64,000 nucleotides of DNA. Origin: Natronococcus sp. CG52 (lineage in GTDB: Archaea; Halobacteriota; Halobacteria; Halobacteriales; Natrialbaceae). Within the stretch, counting starts at the first letter, position 1. The number at the start of each line of letters is the position of its first letter. The translations under genes and the position numbers were made by a program. The stretch is from assembly GCF_023913515.1 (NCBI RefSeq), contig NZ_CP099391.1:1240001-1304000 (forward strand), written 5' to 3'. This document shows positions 8,687 to 17,678 of the stretch, piece by piece. The notes under the pieces are model-generated. The model was not told the origin of the DNA and ran no database searches. It saw only the letters and a program-made list of their open reading frames with translations.

Positions 8687-8893
8687 ATGGGAGCAACTGC
8701 CAAGGTAATCAAGCTCGTCGGGAACTCGAGCGAATCGTGGGAAGACGCCGCACAGAGCGCGCTCGACGACGCGGACGAGACGCTCGAGAACATCAGCGGT
8801 ATCGAGATCGACTCACAGACGGCGGACGTAGAGGACGGCCAGATACAGCACTACAGAACGACGGTCCACGTGTCGTTCGAACTGCAGCGATAA
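8687..8893 (+). CDS. dodecin-family small protein
   Basis: This 68-residue protein has the dodecin pattern: an N-terminal strand (KVIKLVGNSSESWEDA), one helix (QSALDDADETLENISG), then two strands (DGQIQHYRTTVHVSFEL). Dodecins form hollow dodecamers that store flavin between paired tryptophans. Here the position of that Trp (Trp36 in the Halobacterium salinarum protein) reads Gly in ENISGIEI, resembling bacterial-type dodecins that lack it. Flavin storage is therefore doubtful. Four codons upstream is another possible start, but ATG 8687 matches the family. A TATA box at 8652-8658 fits it. Confidence 0.85.
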   Translation: MGATAKVIKLVGNSSESWEDAAQSALDDADETLENISGIEIDSQTADVEDGQIQHYRTTVHVSFELQR

Positions 8894-9007
8894 CGGGTTC
8901 GGTCCAAAAGCGGTATCAGACGGCTTCCCCGTCGCGACCGGGGCTGGAAAACGCTCCAGTCGGACCGAGAAGCCGCGGATCGACCGGTCGGTCCGATGCG
9001 AACTGGG

Positions 9008-10828
9008 CTACTCGAGGACGACGATCACGTCGCCCATGTCGACGCTCTCGCCCTCCTCGACGGCGATCTGGGAGACCGTTCCGCCGCGGGAGGCGACGAT
9101 GTCGTTCTCCATCTTCATCGCCTCGAGGACGACGAGCACGTCGCCCGCCGCGACCTCGTCGCCGACCTCGACCTCGACGCCGAGGATCGTCCCCTGCATC
9201 TCGGCGTCTACCGTCTCGCCCTCCCCCTCGATCTCGGTCTCCTCGCTGGAGCCGCCCGCGGGTTCCGGCGGACTCGCGGCCTGACTGCCGCCGTCGCCGG
9301 TCGGGATCGCCGGCGCGCCGTGTTCCTCGAGATTGACCTCGAAGCGCTTCCCGTTGACCTCGACCGTGAACTCGCGTTCGACGGACTCCTCGTCGTCGGC
9401 GCCGCCGGTGTCGGCGGCACCCCACTGCTCCTGGGCGTCCGCGATGCGGCTCTCGTCGAGTTCCTCGTCTAAGTACTTCGTGGTGTGCGTGCTGGCGACG
9501 AACTCCTCGTCGGTGAGCATCAGCCGGTGGAACGGGATGATCGTTGGGATGCCCTCGATCTCGTACTCCCGGAGCGCGCGCAGCGATCGCTCGAGACACT
9601 CCTCGCGGTCCGCGCCCCAGACGACCAGCTTCGCGATCATCGAGTCGTAGTCCGTGACGAGTTCGTCACCCTGCTTCAGCGCGTCGTCGAGGCGGACGCC
9701 GATCCCGCCCGGCGGGTCGTAGGTCGTCAGCGTGCCGCCGGTCGCCGGCGCGAAGTCCTTGGCCGCGTTCTCGGCGTTGATCCGGAACTCGATCGCGTGG
9801 CCGTCGATCTCGACGTCCTCCTGATCGAAGTCGATCGTCTCGCCGGCCGCGATCCGGATCTGGCGCTTGACGATGTCGATACCCGTGATCTCCTCGGTGA
9901 CCGTGTGCTCGACCTGGATTCGGGTGTTGACCTCGAGGAAGAAGTAGTTCGCGTCCGGACTCAGCGGGCCGTCGCGGCCGGGTTCCTCCTCGACGAGGAA
10001 CTCGACGGTGCCGGCGTTGGTGTAGTCGGCGGCGGAGACGCCGCGACGTGCTGCCTCGCCGATCTTCTCGCGGAGTTCGTCCGTCAGCGCGGCCGACGGG
10101 CCCTCTTCGATGACCTTCTGGTGGCGGCGCTGGAGCGAACAGTCGCGCTCGCCGAGGTGGCGGACGTTGCCCTCCCCGTCGGCGAGGATCTGGACCTCGA
10201 TGTGCCGGGGCTGCTCGAGGTAGCGCTCGAGGTAGACCGAGTCGTTGTCGAAGTAGGCCTCGCCCTCGCGTTTGGCGCTCTCGAGTTGGTCTTCGACCTC
10301 GTTCTCGTCCCAGACGACCTTCATGCCGCGGCCGCCGCCGCCGCCTTCGGCCTTGATAGCGATCGGGTAGCCGTACTCCTCCCCGAACTGCTCGACCTCC
10401 TCGGGTTCGGTAACGGGGTCGGTCGTGCCTGGCACGATCGGGACCTCGGCCTCCTCCATGATCTTCCGGGCTTTCGTCTTCTCGCCCAGTGACTCCATCG
10501 CGCCGCTGGCGGGACCGATCCAGGTAATTCCCTCGGCCTTCTCGACCTTCGCGGCGAACTCGGCGTTCTCCGCGAGGAACCCGTACCCCGGATGGATCGC
10601 GTCGGCGTCGGCCTTGCGCGCGGCCTCGATGACTGCCTCGTGATCGAGATACGAGTCCGCCGCGCGCGCCGGACCGACGTTGTAAGCCTCGTCGGCGTAC
10701 CGGACGTGCCCCGAGTCCTTGTCCGCCTCGGAGTAGATAGCGACGGTTCCGACGTTCAACTCTTCGCACGCCCGCATCACGCGGACGGCGATTTCCCCGC
10801 GATTCGCCACGAGAACCTTCCTGAACAT
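9008..10828 (-). CDS. pccA: propionyl/acetyl-CoA carboxylase, biotin carboxylase + BCCP subunit
   Basis: This 606-residue protein carries an N-terminal biotin carboxylase ([20 protein letters not shown]), the ATP-grasp glycine loop [12 protein letters not shown] and the carboxylase signature [17 protein letters not shown] Pro/Ser/Glu-rich linker leads to a biotinyl domain with EAMKMEN, the biotinylated lysine near residue 572. It carboxylates biotin with ATP and bicarbonate. With PccB it converts propionyl-CoA to methylmalonyl-CoA, needed after the methylaspartate cycle and for odd-chain or Val/Ile breakdown. The start at 10828 matches the family; an in-frame start six codons earlier is less likely. 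The 148-nt gap to pccX holds inverted repeats. Confidence 0.93.
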   Translation of the reverse strand: MFRKVLVANRGEIAVRVMRACEELNVGTVAIYSEADKDSGHVRYADEAYNVGPARAADSYLDHEAVIEAARKADADAIHPGYGFLAENAEFAAKVEKAEGITWIGPASGAMESLGEKTKARKIMEEAEVPIVPGTTDPVTEPEEVEQFGEEYGYPIAIKAEGGGGGRGMKVVWDENEVEDQLESAKREGEAYFDNDSVYLERYLEQPRHIEVQILADGEGNVRHLGERDCSLQRRHQKVIEEGPSAALTDELREKIGEAARRGVSAADYTNAGTVEFLVEEEPGRDGPLSPDANYFFLEVNTRIQVEHTVTEEITGIDIVKRQIRIAAGETIDFDQEDVEIDGHAIEFRINAENAAKDFAPATGGTLTTYDPPGGIGVRLDDALKQGDELVTDYDSMIAKLVVWGADREECLERSLRALREYEIEGIPTIIPFHRLMLTDEEFVASTHTTKYLDEELDESRIADAQEQWGAADTGGADDEESVEREFTVEVNGKRFEVNLEEHGAPAIPTGDGGSQAASPPEPAGGSSEETEIEGEGETVDAEMQGTILGVEVEVGDEVAAGDVLVVLEAMKMENDIVASRGGTVSQIAVEEGESVDMGDVIVVLE

Positions 10829-10877
10829 TCCTGCTAAAACCGTCACGGGGCGCCTACCTTACTTTTTCGCAACGATT

Positions 10878-10909
10878 CCGTCAACTACAGAACGTATTTT
10901 GGTTGACGG
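10878..10909. promoter_or_regulatory. inverted repeat upstream of pccA
   Basis: CCGTCAAC at 10878-10885 is the exact reverse complement of GTTGACGG at 10902-10909, with a 16-nt AT-rich spacer. It lies 50-81 nt upstream of the pccA start and could be an operator or a leader hairpin. No regulator is identified. Confidence 0.4.
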
Positions 10910-10960
10910 TCCGAAGACGGACCGGGACGCTCGCGGCGTTGGCTGGCGATTTCCCCGGAT

Positions 10961-10980
10961 CTGACGCCTCGAGGCGTCAG
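10961..10980. promoter_or_regulatory. perfect 20-bp palindrome over the pccX stop codon
   Basis: The half-site CTGACGCCTC is followed directly by its exact reverse complement. The pccX stop codon (10977-10979 on the minus strand) lies inside it. No T-run follows on the minus strand, so a classical intrinsic terminator is not supported. A protein-binding dyad or an mRNA processing hairpin between pccX and pccA is possible. Confidence 0.45.
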
Positions 10981-11288
10981 AACCGATCCGTTCGGCCCGC
11001 GGCGCTCCAGGGATCGGTTGGCGCATCCCGCGGGACGCGGACGTGGCGCTGCTGCTGGGCGCGGATCCGGCCGCTGAACGCCCACCGCCGGTTGTCCCAG
11101 GTCTTTTCGTCTTCGGACGCCGCAGCCGCCGCCAGCGCCTGGTCGTGGAGGTGTGCACCGATGGCAGCGACGATCGCCGCCGCTTCCTCCGAGTCGGCGT
11201 CGTCCGGCAGTTCTAGATCGACGCCGGCCGGAAGGATACCGGCCAGCGGGTCGGCGTCGGCCGCGTTCGACTGGTGCTGTGCGGTCAT
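10977..11288 (-). CDS. pccX: small acyl-CoA carboxylase subunit (PccX/epsilon-like)
   Basis: This 103-residue protein lies between pccB and pccA, one base after the pccB stop, in the position of the small pccX subunit described for Haloferax mediterranei propionyl-CoA carboxylase. Its core, [20 protein letters not shown], then [16 protein letters not shown], matches the pattern of carboxylase epsilon subunits (a helix, then a W..xxRW/F..R element). It is presumed to stabilise the PccA-PccB complex. It is too small for catalysis. The identification is mainly from context plus the short pattern. Confidence 0.75.
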   Translation of the reverse strand: MTAQHQSNAADADPLAGILPAGVDLELPDDADSEEAAAIVAAIGAHLHDQALAAAAASEDEKTWDNRRWAFSGRIRAQQQRHVRVPRDAPTDPWSAAGRTDRF

Positions 11289-11289
11289 C

Positions 11290-12840
11290 TCAGAGCGGGA
11301 TGTTGCCGTGTTTCTTGTCCGGGTTCTCCTCGCGTTTCGTCTCGAGCATCTCGAGGTCGGCGATCAGCCGCGGCCGCGTTTCGGTGGGGAGGATGACGTC
11401 GTCGAGGAAGCCCTTGTCCGTCGCCGTGTAGGGGTTGGCGAACTCCTCGCGGTACTCCTCGATGAGTTCGTCCCGGAGCTCGTCGGGGTTCTCTGCCTCG
11501 GCGAGTTCCTGACGGTAGAGGATGTTGACCGCACCCTGCGGGCCCATGACGGCGATTTCGGCGGTCGGCCAGGCGTAGTTGACGTCGGCGCCGAGGTTCT
11601 TCGAGGCCATCACGCAGTAGGCGCCGCCGTAGGCCTTGCGCGTGATTACCGTCAGCAGCGGGACGGTCGCCTCCGAGTACGCGTAGAGAAGTTTGGCGCC
11701 GTGACGGATGATCCCGCGGTGTTCCTGGTCCGTTCCGGGCATGTAGCCGGGGACGTCGACGAAGGTGACGATCGGGATGTTAAACGAGTCACAGAAGCGG
11801 ATGAATCGCGAGCCCTTCATCGAGGCGTCGACGGTGAGCGTGCCGGCGTTCACGCGGGGCTGATTGGCGACGAGACCCACCGAGCGACCGTCCAGCCGGC
11901 CGAAACCGACGACGATGTTCTTCGCGAAGTTCTCGGCGACCTCGAAGAACGAACCCTCGTCGAGCACCGAGTCGATGACGTTCGTCATGTCGTACGGTTT
12001 CTGCGGACTGTCGGGAACGATCGACTCGAGCGCCTCGTCGCGGCGATCCGGATCGTCCCAGGGATCGACCCGCGGCGGATCCTCGACGTTGTTCTGCGGC
12101 AGGTACGACAGCAGACGCTTGATGTCGTCCAGAGCCTGCTCTTCGTCCTCACAGGCGAACTCGGCGACGCCGGTCTTGCCGGCGTGGGTCATCGCACCCC
12201 CGAGTTCCTCGTGAGTAACGTCCTCACCGGTGACGGTCTTCGTGACGCCGGGACCGGTGATGTACATGTGGCTCGTATCCTTCACCATGAAGATGAAGTC
12301 GGTGATCGACGGGGAGTAGACGGCCCCGCCCGCGCAGGGACCCATGATCCCCGAGATCTGAGGGACGACGCCGCTGGCTTCCTGATTACGCCGGAAGATC
12401 TCGGTAAACCCGGCGAGGCTCTTGACACCCTCCTGGATTCGCGCGCCCGCGGAGTCGTTGAGCCCGATAACCGGTGCGCCGACCTCCATCGCCATATCCA
12501 TCACCTTGCAGATCTTCTCGGCGAAGACCTCGCCCAGCGAGCCGCCGAAGACGGTGAAGTCGTGCGCGAAGACGAAGACGGTTCGACCGTTGACCTCGCC
12601 GTAGCCCGTGACGACGCCGTCGCCGGGAATCTGCTTCTCCTCCATCCCGAACTGGCTGGTCTGGTGGGTCCGGAGCTGATCGAACTCCGTAAACGTCCCG
12701 TCGTCGAGGAAGTAGTCGATCCGCTCGCGGGCCGTCATCTTCCCCTTGTCGTGTTGTTTTTCGATCCGTTCTTCGCCGCCGCCCATCCGGGCCTCCTCCC
12801 GGAGTTCCTCCAGTTCCTCGATCCGGTCCTCCATCGTCAT
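11290..12840 (-). CDS. pccB: propionyl/acetyl-CoA carboxylase, carboxyltransferase subunit
   Basis: This 516-residue protein begins [20 protein letters not shown] and contains [20 protein letters not shown], typical of acyl-CoA carboxylase beta subunits. The two crotonase-fold halves are visible, with the oxyanion regions around [11 protein letters not shown] (N half) and [16 protein letters not shown] (C half). It transfers carboxyl from biotin to propionyl-CoA or acetyl-CoA. A longer frame to 12924 was rejected because the added 28 residues are unlike the family. It is the first gene of pccB-pccX-pccA and diverges from the NSS transporter gene. Confidence 0.93.
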   Translation of the reverse strand: MTMEDRIEELEELREEARMGGGEERIEKQHDKGKMTARERIDYFLDDGTFTEFDQLRTHQTSQFGMEEKQIPGDGVVTGYGEVNGRTVFVFAHDFTVFGGSLGEVFAEKICKVMDMAMEVGAPVIGLNDSAGARIQEGVKSLAGFTEIFRRNQEASGVVPQISGIMGPCAGGAVYSPSITDFIFMVKDTSHMYITGPGVTKTVTGEDVTHEELGGAMTHAGKTGVAEFACEDEEQALDDIKRLLSYLPQNNVEDPPRVDPWDDPDRRDEALESIVPDSPQKPYDMTNVIDSVLDEGSFFEVAENFAKNIVVGFGRLDGRSVGLVANQPRVNAGTLTVDASMKGSRFIRFCDSFNIPIVTFVDVPGYMPGTDQEHRGIIRHGAKLLYAYSEATVPLLTVITRKAYGGAYCVMASKNLGADVNYAWPTAEIAVMGPQGAVNILYRQELAEAENPDELRDELIEEYREEFANPYTATDKGFLDDVILPTETRPRLIADLEMLETKREENPDKKHGNIPL

Positions 12841-12961
12841 GCCGGGAACACCTCCGTCGGTCTCATACGCCGTTGTGTGACGACCAACAGGAAAAGAATT
12901 CCGTAACCCGCCACAATTAGTCATGACCCAATTACGCGGGGACGAGAAGCACTACGAAAAG

Positions 12962-12969
12962 TTATATAT
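12962..12969 (+). promoter_or_regulatory. TATA box for the NSS transporter gene
   Basis: TTATATAT lies 25-32 nt upstream of the ATG at 12994, giving a leaderless or near-leaderless transcript. The small dyad CCTC/GAGG around a TTTTAAC core lies between box and start. Confidence 0.6.
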
Positions 12970-12993
12970 GACTCCTCTTTTAACGAGGGGGAT

Positions 12994-14388
12994 ATGGTAC
13001 AACGTGAAACATGGGCCACGAGAACAGGGTTTATTCTCGCGGCCGTCGGGAGTGCAGTGGGGCTTGGTAACATCTGGCGATTCCCGTTCGTTACGGGAGA
13101 GGGCGGCGGTGCAGCCTTCCTGCTGGTCTACCTCCTGTTCGTCGCGCTAGTTGGCTTTCCGGCGATCCTCGCCGAGTTCGTCGTCGGTCGAAAGACCGAG
13201 CGAAATCCGGTAGGTGCACTGAAGGAGTACGGCGGTGACGCCTGGAAGTACGTCGGGGGAATCTTCATCGTCACCGGTTTCGTCATCCTCTCGTACTACA
13301 GCGTCGTCGCCGGCTGGTTCATTCGATACTTCCTCGAGGGGTTCACCGACAGCTACGCGGGACACCTCGCCGGATACGAGGGCGCCGCCGCGGAGGCTGG
13401 CCAGCCCGAGACGGTCATGATGTTCCTCGACTTCGCGACGGGGCTCGAAGCGTTCGTGTTCCACACCATCTTCATGGCGATCACCGTCGGGATCGTCGCC
13501 CTCGGTATCCGCCGCGGGATCGAATTCGCGGTGAAATTGATGGTTCCGGCAATCATCGTCCTGATGGTCGTCCTGGCGGTCTGGGCCGCGACGCTTCCGG
13601 AGGCTGGGACGGCGTACAGCTACTACCTGTCACCGGACTTCGGCGTCGTTGCCGAGAACTGGGCCAACATCCTCCCCGCCGCGGCAGGACAGGCGTTCTT
13701 CACCCTGTCGCTGGGGATGGGCGTGATGATCACGTACGCCTCCTACCTCGGTGAGGACCGCAACCTCACCCAGGACGCGGCGCTGATCATCGGCTTCGAC
13801 ACCGGTATCGCGTTCCTCACCGGTCTCGTCGTCTTCCCGATGATCTTCGCCGCCGGTGCGGATCCGGGGACCGAGGGGGCCGGTGCGATCTTCTTCAGTC
13901 TCACCGAAGCGTTCGCGACGATTCCGGGCGGCCGCTGGCTGGGTATCCTGTTCTTCGGAACCGTCGCCATCGCCGCGCTCTCGAGTGCGATTTCGCTGCT
14001 CGAGGTCGTCACCTCCTACGTCATCGACGAGAAAGGGATCGAGCGGTGGAAGGCCGCACTCGGGATGGGTGGTATAATCTACCTGCTCGGCGCGCCGGTC
14101 ACGTACGACATGATCTTCCTCGACCTGCTCGACCTGTTCGCGGACGCGATCCTGCTCGTCTTCGGTGCGTTGATGCTGGCGATCCTCGTCGGCTGGGTCG
14201 CACCGCAGGTCGCTATCGATGAACTCGAGAAAGGGATAGGTAGTCTCGACGGCCTCGGCCAGGCGTGGATCTGGGCGATCCGCGTGCCGATCATCATCGT
14301 GCTGGTCGTCTCGCTATACCTCGGCATCGTCGAGTACGTCGAATTCCTCACCGGACCGTTCGCGGAGTGGACGGACGGGAACCTGTAA
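12994..14388 (+). CDS. neurotransmitter:sodium symporter (SNF/NSS) family transporter
   Basis: This 464-residue polytopic membrane protein opens with RETWATRTGFILAAVGSAVGLGNIWRFPFV, the NSS helix 1 signature that contributes to the two Na+ sites and the substrate site. Later segments such as GMGVMITYASYLGEDRNL match NSS helix 6-7, and about 11-12 hydrophobic helices follow in order. It imports an amino acid or related solute with Na+. The substrate is not evident. It lies between pccB and the LivJ-like gene, which hints at amino acid uptake feeding propionyl-CoA; this is an inference. Confidence 0.92.
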   Translation: MVQRETWATRTGFILAAVGSAVGLGNIWRFPFVTGEGGGAAFLLVYLLFVALVGFPAILAEFVVGRKTERNPVGALKEYGGDAWKYVGGIFIVTGFVILSYYSVVAGWFIRYFLEGFTDSYAGHLAGYEGAAAEAGQPETVMMFLDFATGLEAFVFHTIFMAITVGIVALGIRRGIEFAVKLMVPAIIVLMVVLAVWAATLPEAGTAYSYYLSPDFGVVAENWANILPAAAGQAFFTLSLGMGVMITYASYLGEDRNLTQDAALIIGFDTGIAFLTGLVVFPMIFAAGADPGTEGAGAIFFSLTEAFATIPGGRWLGILFFGTVAIAALSSAISLLEVVTSYVIDEKGIERWKAALGMGGIIYLLGAPVTYDMIFLDLLDLFADAILLVFGALMLAILVGWVAPQVAIDELEKGIGSLDGLGQAWIWAIRVPIIIVLVVSLYLGIVEYVEFLTGPFAEWTDGNL

Positions 14389-14652
14389 CGGGCGCAACGT
14401 CGGTTTCGTTTTTGCGGCTCCGATCGACGGATCGTCCGCGGAGTCACCGGCGCGGTCCCCTTCCACGAACCGCCGGCGGGCGTCGCTATCGGCGCTCCGC
14501 TGAGACCGAACACGCGGTTTAAACGCCGCTTCCCTTCTCGAGAGCGGCCGTCCGCCCGTCGAACCGGCGACCCAAGTTCCAGTTCGGAGGCAAACGCGGT
14601 AACTGAGGCATTTTCTTTCCCGGTGAAGGCCGCGTTATCATCACACAAACTC

Positions 14653-14659
14653 TATATAT
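14653..14659 (+). promoter_or_regulatory. TATA box for the LivJ-like gene
   Basis: TATATAT lies 22-28 nt before the ATG at 14681, which supports that start over the upstream GTG at 14666. Confidence 0.55.
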
Positions 14660-14680
14660 GGTTGCGTGCGATCATATGCC

Positions 14681-15967
14681 ATGGGTAGGGAACTCAATCG
14701 ACGAAGGGTGCTCAGTGGAATCGGTACTGCTGGGGCGCTCGGTATCGCCGGCTGTATCGGTGACGAAGGTGAAATCGAAGGGGAAGGGCCCGATGTCCTG
14801 AACATTATCGGATATCCGGAAAGCGGCATCCAGATCTTCCGAGACTACTACTCGGAGTTCGGCACTGGCTCGGCCGAGATCATCGTTCCGGACGGCCTGC
14901 TCGACGAGGCGCTGCCGGGTGAGGTCGGCGAGGACATGAGCGACGTCACGGGGACTGCGCCGTCCTCGGCGGGCCCCAACGAGCAAGCGTTCGAGGAGAT
15001 GTACCAGGACGAGTACGGCGAGACGGCCGGCGTGTTCAACTCGCACACGTTCGACGCCGTCGCGGTGATGGTCCTCGCGAACATCGCCGCGGGCGACAAC
15101 GATGGCGAAGCCCTCCGGGATCAGGTGCGCAACGTCGCTAACCCGGACGAGGGGGACGAGTACGGACCGGACGAACTCGAGGAAGCCGCCGAGGCAGTCG
15201 CGGACGGCGAGATGATCAACTATCAGGGCGCCTCGAGCGCGGTCGACTTCGACGAGGTCGGCGACCCAGCGGAGGCAGCGTACGACATCTGGACGTTCAC
15301 GGAGGATGGAACGGAGACTGAAGACACCGTCAACTTCGAGGGCGAAGGTCCCGGTGGCGACGCAGCTGACGAAGTCCAGGGTGGAACCGATCGGGACGAG
15401 GTGAGCGTCGCCATCCTGCTCCCGCAGACGGGCGATCTCGGTGAACTCGGGAGCCTGATGATCCAGGCCGGCCAGCTCGCGGCCCAGGAGTTCGGGGGCG
15501 TCGTCGACATCGATCTGCAGGTTGAAGATACCGCGACCGACGAGGACACGACCCTGAGCGCGGGGGAGTCGCTCATCGACGCCGGCTATCCCGCGATCGT
15601 CGGAGCGGCGTCGTCCGGCAACTCCGTTCCGCTCAGCGGCCTCACCAGCAGCGCCAACGTCGTCCAGTGTTCGCCGGCGAGCACCGCGCTGAGCCTCTCC
15701 GAAATCGACGACGATGGGTACTTCTTCCGGACCGCACCCAGCGACCTCCTGCAGGGTCAGGTGATGGCGGAAGTCGCCGCCACTCGACTCGAGGGTGCAA
15801 CGACGTCCACACTGTACGTCAACAACGACTACGGTCAACAGCTCTCCGAACAGTACACGGAGATGTTCGAAGACGAACAGGACGGCGAGACCTACAACCA
15901 GGTCTCGTTCGAACCGGAACAGGGGTCGTACACGAGCGAACTCGAGTCGGCGCTAGCTGACAACTGA
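14681..15967 (+). CDS. LivJ-type ABC substrate-binding lipoprotein with swapped halves (apparent circular permutation)
   Basis: This 428-residue protein has a Tat-type lipoprotein signal (RRRVLSGIG..., lipobox IAGC, Cys25). Normal LivJ/Peripla_BP_6 proteins start with the strand VSVAILLPQTGDLG and end with the FDAVAVM helix region. Here residues 37-210 contain the usual C-terminal half (PDVLNIIGYPESG, then NSHTFDAVAVMVLANIAAG). A Gly/Asp linker at about 211-240 follows, and the usual N-terminal half comes last (VSVAILLPQTGDLG at 241, FFRTAPSDLLQGQVMAEVAA, STLYVNNDYG). The protein ends in TSELESALADN, exactly where a normal protein would run into PDVLNI. The reading frame is intact. It likely delivers a branched-chain amino acid or similar ligand to the convergent livHMGF products. 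Confidence 0.85.
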   Translation: MGRELNRRRVLSGIGTAGALGIAGCIGDEGEIEGEGPDVLNIIGYPESGIQIFRDYYSEFGTGSAEIIVPDGLLDEALPGEVGEDMSDVTGTAPSSAGPNEQAFEEMYQDEYGETAGVFNSHTFDAVAVMVLANIAAGDNDGEALRDQVRNVANPDEGDEYGPDELEEAAEAVADGEMINYQGASSAVDFDEVGDPAEAAYDIWTFTEDGTETEDTVNFEGEGPGGDAADEVQGGTDRDEVSVAILLPQTGDLGELGSLMIQAGQLAAQEFGGVVDIDLQVEDTATDEDTTLSAGESLIDAGYPAIVGAASSGNSVPLSGLTSSANVVQCSPASTALSLSEIDDDGYFFRTAPSDLLQGQVMAEVAATRLEGATTSTLYVNNDYGQQLSEQYTEMFEDEQDGETYNQVSFEPEQGSYTSELESALADN

Positions 15968-15972
15968 TCGAG

Positions 15973-15990
15973 CCGTCTCGACGGTTTTTT
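15973..15990 (+). terminator. hairpin plus T-run after the LivJ-like gene
   Basis: CCGTC (15973-15977) pairs with GACGG (15980-15984) and is followed by six T. It starts 5 nt after the stop codon and fits a transcription terminator for the plus-strand gene. Confidence 0.55.
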
Positions 15991-16136
15991 CGGTGCACAA
16001 CGGGTCTCGAGCGACGTCTCCGATCCGGTTGGTGCGGTCGGCGGCTGGAGAGTGAGACCGGACTGACGCGCTCGCGAATTCCGTCGCCGGAGCGGTCGTC
16101 GATCGCCGACGGTGGGTGAAAAAGCAGCGCCGTGGA

Positions 16137-16841
16137 TTAGCCGCCGAGGAACTGCTGACGAACTTCGTCGTCCTCCAACAGCGCTTCGCCCGTGTTCTCG
16201 TAGCGGTTCTTCCCTTGCACGAGGACGTAGCCGCGGTCACATCGGCGCAGCGCCTCCTTGGCGTTTTGCTCCACGACCAGAACCGCGGTACCGCTCTCGT
16301 TAATCGAGTCGACGTGGTCGAACATCTCGGCGACGAGATCGGGTGCGAGCCCCGCACTCGGCTCGTCGAGCAACAGCAGATCCGGATCGAGCATCAGCGC
16401 CCGTCCCATCGCGACCATCTGTTGCTGGCCGCCGCTCATCGTTCCGGCTTTCTGGTCGCGGCGCTCCTGGAGGACGGGAAAGTGGTCGAAGACCGTCTCG
16501 AGCGCCTCTTCGGGCACCTCGTCGAGGATGTACGCGCCCATCTCGAGGTTCTCTTGCACCGTCAGTGACGGGAAGACGTTGTCGTTCTGGGGAACGTACC
16601 CGATCCCCTCGTGGATGACATCTTCGGGGGGGCTGTCGGTGATGTCTCGGCTCTGGAACTCGACTACACCGTCCATGTAGGTCGTCAGTCCGAAGACGGA
16701 CTTCATGGCCGTCGACTTGCCCGCGCCGTTCGGACCGACGATCACGACGTACTCGCCCTCGGCAACGTCGAGAGTGACGTCGTAAAGGATCTGCAGGTCG
16801 CCGTACCCCGCGTCGAGGTCGCGAACTTCGAGCATAGACAT
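16137..16841 (-). CDS. livF: ABC transporter ATP-binding protein, LivF type
   Basis: This 234-residue ATPase has Walker A (GPNGAGKSTAMKS, about residue 38), the signature GTMSGGQQQMVAMGRALM and Walker B (PDLLLLDEPSAGLAP). Its length and the short GYG opening match LivF of branched-chain amino acid importers. It ends the livH-livM-livG-livF series and starts exactly where livG ends. A second Met two codons in (16835) is an equally good start. It powers uptake with LivG. The substrate is inferred from family only. Confidence 0.9.
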   Translation of the reverse strand: MSMLEVRDLDAGYGDLQILYDVTLDVAEGEYVVIVGPNGAGKSTAMKSVFGLTTYMDGVVEFQSRDITDSPPEDVIHEGIGYVPQNDNVFPSLTVQENLEMGAYILDEVPEEALETVFDHFPVLQERRDQKAGTMSGGQQQMVAMGRALMLDPDLLLLDEPSAGLAPDLVAEMFDHVDSINESGTAVLVVEQNAKEALRRCDRGYVLVQGKNRYENTGEALLEDDEVRQQFLGG

Positions 16842-17678
16842 CTACACCTCACCTCCAAGGTAGGCCTCGATAACCTGCTCGTTCGAGGTGATCTCCGCCG
16901 GTCTCCCCTCGGCGAGGACCGATCCCTGGTGCATCACGATGACGTGCTCGCAGTTGTCCATGATGACGTCCATGTCGTGTTCGACGATCAGGAAGGTGTA
17001 GCCCTCCTCGCGCAAGCCGTGGATGTGCTCGAGGAGCTTCTTCTCGAGCGTCGGATTGACGCCCGCAAACGGCTCGTCGAGCAGCAGCATCTCCGGGTCG
17101 GTCATCAGCGCCCGGGCCATCTCCAGGAGCTTGCGTTGCCCGCCGGAGAGGGTTCCGGCTTTCACCTCGGCGAGGTGTTCGATCTCGAAGAACTCGAGGG
17201 TATCCCACACCCGTTCCAGAAGTTCGCGCTCTTGCTGTTCGACTCCCTGTCTGACGACGGGCGTCACGGAACGCCAGAGCGCTTCTCCCTCCTGGTGTTT
17301 CGCCGGAAGCATCAGGTTTTCCAGGACGGTCATGTTCGGCATCTCGCGGGCGATCTGGAACGTCCGAACGACTCCGTAGTCGACGACCTCGTAGGGAGAC
17401 AGCCCGGTGATGTCTTGCCCTCGGAACGTGACCGTGCCCGCGTCCGGTCGGTGAGCGCCGGTGATGCAGTTGAACGTCGTCGACTTGCCGGCCCCGTTCG
17501 GGCCGATCAGACCGGTCATCGACCCCTCCTCGACCTGGAACGTCGCACCGTCCACGGCAGTGATACCGCCGAAGCGTTTGACGAGGCCGCGTACCGTGAG
17601 CGCGACGTTCTCGACTCGATCCGAATCCGGCTCTTCGACGGACGTAGGCGTCGACTGATCGCTCGCTGCGTCGCTCAC
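16842..17678 (-). CDS. livG: ABC transporter ATP-binding protein, LivG type
   Basis: This 278-residue ATPase starts with about 28 acidic residues, then LTVRGLVKRFGGITAVDGATF. Walker A is GPNGAGKSTTFNCITG, with the signature GTLSGGQRKLLEMARALM and Walker B PEMLLLDEPFAGVNP. LivG members share the FGG..A.D segment and a C-terminal ITSNEQVIEAYLG, both present. It overlaps livM by 4 nt (ATGA type), so the two are translationally coupled. It partners LivF as a heterodimeric ATPase. Confidence 0.9.
   Translation of the reverse strand: MSDAASDQSTPTSVEEPDSDRVENVALTVRGLVKRFGGITAVDGATFQVEEGSMTGLIGPNGAGKSTTFNCITGAHRPDAGTVTFRGQDITGLSPYEVVDYGVVRTFQIAREMPNMTVLENLMLPAKHQEGEALWRSVTPVVRQGVEQQERELLERVWDTLEFFEIEHLAEVKAGTLSGGQRKLLEMARALMTDPEMLLLDEPFAGVNPTLEKKLLEHIHGLREEGYTFLIVEHDMDVIMDNCEHVIVMHQGSVLAEGRPAEITSNEQVIEAYLGGEV

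Noticed and set aside
10903-12906. 667-codon plus-strand open frame over pccX/pccB
   Set aside because: It is a shadow of the carboxylase genes on the minus strand; Val/Leu/Asp-rich composition typical of antisense GC frames.
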